NCBI RefSeq assembly: GCF_047663525.1
Contig: NC_092602.1
Location: 7,313,501 to 7,377,500 of the forward strand
DNA length: 64,000 bases
Direction: 5' to 3'
From: Anas platyrhynchos
Taxonomy: Eukaryota; Chordata; Aves; Anseriformes; Anatidae
A program made the position numbers and the translations under genes. Position 1 is the first letter of the stretch; each line of letters opens with the position of its first letter. The notes beneath the pieces are model-generated. The model worked only from the letters and a program-made list of their open reading frames with translations, did no database searches and had not been told where the DNA came from. Positions 59,441-64,000 of the stretch are shown here, one piece after another.

Positions 59441-59848
59441 ATGCCAGCACCAGCTGCACCTCAGAGCAGCAAAGTTGAGGCACCTGTGGCCACCAGCACA
59501 GCTAAAAGTGGCAGGCCCAAGGCACCTTTGTTGCCAGACTCTGCTAAAACCGGTGGGGTTAAGGTGCTGGCAGCCACTAGGGTGTTGAACCCTCAGGATT
59601 TTGTGCGCGTTCAGGCTTTGCCTGGCATTGCTCAGAAGGAAGGGAAGGTCTTGGCCAGAAGCAGGACGATTTACAGAAGCAGTGAGCCTTCAAGAAAACA
59701 AGTGTTCTGGGAAAACTACCACAGGAGGCAAAAGCAATTCACGCAGGGACACTTCACCCCCATGGGGAAGCCATACCGGGAGCTTGGTGAGATTCTATAC
59801 ACAGACCCAAAGAAACTCACCCTCTACTCCTTGGGACAGCTCGTGCAG
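59441..59848 (+). CDS. CCDC60: First coding exon of a CCDC60-like gene (partial, 136 codons)
   Basis: An open frame of 136 codons from ATG 59441 to a CAG|GTAGGC donor at 59849, phase 0. A CCCCCTTCAG acceptor sits just before it (59434), so a non-coding first exon from the CpG-rich promoter may splice here. The N-terminus (1-40) is Ala/Pro/Lys-rich and low in complexity. The remainder is basic and looks well folded or conserved, with FWENYHRRQKQF, GHFTPMGKPYRELGEILY and the end LYSLGQLVQ. The end resembles, weakly, the FYASENLRQ that closes the first part of human CCDC60. Position after HSPB8 is where CCDC60 lies in vertebrates. The long N-terminal part has no counterpart in the human protein that I recall, so the symbol is inferred. 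Downstream exons were not found. Confidence 0.6.
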
Positions 59849-62800
59849 GTAGGCACAACTTTCCTGTTTGTGTTTAAAATAAAAAATCAAGGAGGCTTTT
59901 CTCCTAAGTGCTTTGCATACCCCTACTTCCTGGGAGAAGAATGACTATTTCTGTTTAATGAAGTGTTTGAAATATTCTATGCCTTTCTGTCAGTAATTGT
60001 AATCTGCTTTTATATTTGATGGAAGTAGGGTCTTTGTAGGTAAAGTGTAACCTCTTTGACACGTGTATTATGATTTTGGGAACTGATTTTTGTAATTTTT
60101 CTAAAGTTCTTCATGAGAGCAATTAAAATGGAGCAAAGATGATAGCAGATTAATGAATGAAAAGGAAAGTGTAGGATAACGAGCATACTTAAAGGAGAAT
60201 ATTCGGGGCAAGGTACGAGATCCATCTTGAGATGTCCTTGAAGGAGAGGAATCATGCTGAGGGCATGAGGATAACAGGGGGTAAGGCAGGGATGAGAAAT
60301 GGTGGTGGTTAAGGGGAGGGCACAAAGCTCAAAGTTGAGCATAAGAAGGGTATGAAGAGTAATGTGTTTGTGAGACAATTCGTGTAGGTACGGATGGCTT
60401 TGGTGGTGGTGGATTAATTATTTTCTTTTTTATTTTGTGTCCATATTTCAGTTTCTGGAAGGTCTAACAGGATTAGCTTGGAGTGCCTGTGTTTGTGAAC
60501 ATTGTTATTTTCTCCTGGTCTCCATGGTGCTACATACCTGTGAACTCCCTGGGTCTTTTTCTATCTCAAGTTGCTTTTAAATGCAGCTGGAATTGTTAAA
60601 CCCCAAGGACAAGGACCAAGCTGCTGATCCTTGAGATGGGACTGGAGCATTATGCCATTTTCTTTCCATTCTGCCATTGCTTCATGCAAGGACATCTGGA
60701 GCAACCTGAGTTTTCTGTGCTCCTTTGGGTAGAGAGCAGTTTTCCTTGTGGTCTCTGTGCACAGAGAGGAGTAACTCCTGGCTCTGCAGCCCACAATCTG
60801 CACATTCGGTCCCTGCGACTTTGAGCCTGTGCCTTCTAATGGGGTGCCCAAGGGATACTCTCTGGCAGCTGCTACAGAAGCAGTATGGTTGTTATTTAGG
60901 GTAGGCAGGAACAGGAGAGAAGATGCTGTTGTGTTGTGTGCGTAAAGGCTCCCAAAGGGAGTTGAGGTGTACCCAAAGGCTTCTGTGGGGAGCACTTTTT
61001 GATGGGAGAAAGTAGCGCCGTACATGTATTTTAGGGTCATAATTAGGGTTAGGCTTAGTGTCCCAGTTACGCCACTAGATGTGTAGTTGTGTGGTTTGTG
61101 CTTTAGATGCATGAAGCTGAAGCTGTTGGGGGATATAATTGCACATCCTTCCTTTTTGTGGAGAGCATGTCTAAAAGCACTAGATAGCCTGATATTTCAA
61201 GACTAACTATTTTATTTTCCCCTAAAGGGAATTGGTTACTGTGTCAGAAAATCTAAACGCTTTCTTGGTACTGAATCTGACCAGTTTTTGGCTTCCCTCC
61301 ATCAGGACAGACTGAGGAAAGCCCTGAATTTCATGCTGTTCATACACCAAGTCTCACTACTGAAGCTACTCTGCAGATACCTATTTAAGTGTGTTTTTTC
61401 AAAGATACTAAAACAAACAAACAACGTATTCCTACTGCCTATTTGAAAAATACTTCATATATAGCAAAAACACAGGTTATGGGTTTTTTACCCCCATTGC
61501 CACCCACCCCAGCAGTCTCTGTACTATTCAGAACACCTTGAGAAGATTGTAGGTCTACTGGATGTGTCTAATTACAGGTGTCTGAGAGCATAATATTCCT
61601 AGTGTTAAGAAACATGCTCTCCTTAATTATTGCATTTGTACTCATCTCTGCTTTCTGAGTTAATGTTTTCCTCAGCAAGAACTACAGCTGATGATTTGCA
61701 GTGGTGAATAAATTTTTTTCGTAAACTGCAAGATGATGATAAAAGGCCTGTGGGTTCAATGGGACTTGGGTGTGCTAATATCTGCCAGCAGATTACACTT
61801 TGTAAGCTGGTATTATCAAAAATAAGATCTTAAGAGCTAAAAATATTTGCGTAATAAGTGTGCTGGGGTAGTTACACAAAATGATGTGGACGTTGGATAT
61901 GTAGTAATTGCATGTTTAAAATCCTTTCTATGCATATACGTGATGACAACAAACGTGTTTAGAAAAGCGATATGTTCATTGATGCTTTTTGTGTCTGTAT
62001 TAAGTAAATTTGACAGCTGAAGCCTGGTATTTGAAAGTTCTGTTGCATTGGAAAATCTGCTGTCCTGTGGTCACACAGGGAGTACAGCATCTGTTTTACA
62101 ATACAAGTACTAAGTAAAGCTGGGTCCGCGCAGTGAAAGAATTTCTTTCCCGTGCAGCCTGATGGAACAAAGTAACCCCCTTCCAAACTTCTAGTGGTAC
62201 CACAAAGGGAGGGGGGAAGCTCAGCAAGTGGAGAAGTATCCTGAGAAGTTGAAAGGGTCATGCATTTTAACCAGAGCAGCTACACCAAGCAGCTTCCCGA
62301 CAGTTTTTAAGTTCTTGCCTATCAAAATTCCCTGGCCTGGGAGGGAGTGGCTGCCTGGTTCTGCGTTGTCAGTAGGTGTCCGTGCCCACATAGCGTGATG
62401 GAACCCTTCAAGCTTCCCTTACAAATAATTGCAAGTTAGTTTTGTCTGAGATGTTTTTTCCCCCCATTCTCAAAGGCCGGGCATGCATTGCAGACAGCGC
62501 TGACTCGTTAACAGTCAAAGAGTGTAGCTTTCCAGACAGTATTTTTGATTTTTTTTTTGTAAGTGTTCAGAGCAACGTGTTAAAGGTCTTTTTTTCTTAT
62601 TCTTTAATGTAACAATGCATGGTGATGTTAGTCATCTTTTATCATGTTTATATAGCTTCTTTCCCTTAATTGCTATGACAAATTAATTTGTAAAACCTCT
62701 GTGGTGACTTGTTGACTTTTTACGTGGGAGAAAGTTGGCTTTCCTGACCAAGCCCTAAAAACAATCCAAGTCCACAAAATCTTCAGTGTTATTAGTGTCA

Positions 62801-64000
62801 AAGCCTGCTCTGTACTTGTCATAAAAATCTATACTGTAATTGTGTGCTTTAGGTAAATAGATCACCAGATAAGACTGACAACAGCATCAGCAATGAAAGG
62901 TTTTAAGCTGGAAACTGGAGAAGAAAATGGAGCAATTTCTTTCAAGAGAGAAATTACACTGATGTTATTTGTTACTGCTCCAGTTAAAGATCTGTCAGTT
63001 TCCAATCTAATACCTCACTTCCCAGAAGACTGAAAAAAAGTATTGCAAGGCAGAATTTAGAATGCAGGGAACCTTTTTTGCTGCCAGCCATGTGAAGGTC
63101 AGTCATAATTCCTTATCGCTCTGGGAAGAGCAGGAAAACATTAGTGGTGGTTGTCTTACCAGTATCCCCAGAATAGGGAAGCTGGTCTGGCCAGATCACA
63201 CGGATTCAGTGGCATTCCTAATGCTTTCTGAATTGGGTAACCAATCTGTGGTCATTTGATGAACCCAGGTCTCACGTATGCAGCTAAGAAATGCTGTGCT
63301 TTAGTCTTTTTTTATTAAAAACAAATGAAATTAAATAAAAAGAGAAAACTTATTTATGATTTAGATTAGGTTTAGAAGAAACTTAAGAAATATCTTGGAA
63401 CTTCTTATTCAGACAGTGTGAAATTTCAACAAAATCATAGAAGTGATTTATCTTAGCTAATTGCATATAGAAAACAGTGAATCTGGTACTACAGTGAAGA
63501 ATTATCTGATCCTGAGCTCTTGCTTGTTCTCACAGGACTCCTTGTTTTATCTCTTAGAGTGTGAAACACAAAAATGGTGATACAAGTGAGACTGGAGATC
63601 AGGGCAATATGTTTCCAAAACTGATGTTTTTTTAATTTGGCTTTACTTTATGACATGAATATTAGATGTTAGGTGGTACTCCTGACCTGAGCAGAACTAC
63701 CGGAGAATGCTGTGTGCGATAGAAATAAAAGCTTTATGATTGCTGAATGAGTTTGACATATCTCTGGAATAGCAGCTAACCTGCGTGGTCCACACAATTT
63801 CTGTGCTATTAAATGCAAAACAGTCTAATCAGTTTCAAAAGTTCAATTTCTATTCCTAAAGGCTGCTTCCATAATGAATTAGGGGAAGCATAGCAAATGT
63901 AATAATGCATTGTTATTAAGGTTTTAGTAAACTTGCCAAATGCCAGGCTGCTGGTACAGTCATGGTGCATTACACTTGTGTGATTACATTTCAGTTGTCA
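59849..64000 (+). other. Probable intron of the CCDC60-like gene
   Basis: AT-richer than the rest of the window, with GTAGGC at its start. I found no convincing second exon, RNA gene or repeat family before the window ends. Confidence 0.5.

Overview
This looks like vertebrate, most likely avian, genomic DNA. It is GC-rich, with CpG-rich promoters, split genes with GT-AG introns, and proteins that match vertebrate families along their whole length. The conserved neighbourhood SRRM4 - HSPB8 - CCDC60 (human 12q24.23) appears here in compact form. SRRM4 fits in about 37 kb including its 3' UTR, which suits a bird microchromosome. The species cannot be named from the sequence alone.

Layout, all genes on the + strand. 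(1) 1-10.9 kb: non-coding DNA upstream of SRRM4, with several AT-rich islands that look like enhancers and a degenerate minisatellite just before the promoter. (2) 10,972-42,728: SRRM4 (nSR100), the neural activator of microexon splicing. I could build all 13 coding exons by hand; they join into one open frame of 613 codons. A long 3' UTR runs to an AATAAA at 47,563. (3) 47.6-49.5 kb: short intergenic DNA leading into a TATA-containing promoter. (4) 50,031-52,437: HSPB8 (HSP22), three coding exons, 200 aa, AATAAA at 53,035. (5) 53.1-58.9 kb: intergenic DNA with simple repeats, including a 30-nt G run. (6) 58.9-64 kb: a CpG-rich promoter with a consensus RFX X-box, then a first coding exon of 136 codons. 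By position and partial resemblance this is the 5' end of CCDC60; the rest of the gene lies beyond the window.

The window is ordinary gene-bearing DNA with no new multi-gene system. The most informative items are regulatory. A REST/NRSF site that fits the 16-position core consensus lies about 50 bp before the SRRM4 start codon. SRRM4 itself contains a 27-nt microexon. A perfect 20-bp hairpin lies in SRRM4 intron 6. HSPB8 has gained an I-P-V tripeptide near its C-terminus, and a heat-shock element sits at its predicted transcription start.

The three genes are neighbours by old synteny and do not form a pathway: SRRM4 is a nuclear neural splicing factor, HSPB8 a cytosolic chaperone working with BAG3, and CCDC60 a poorly known coiled-coil protein, here with a cilia-type promoter motif.
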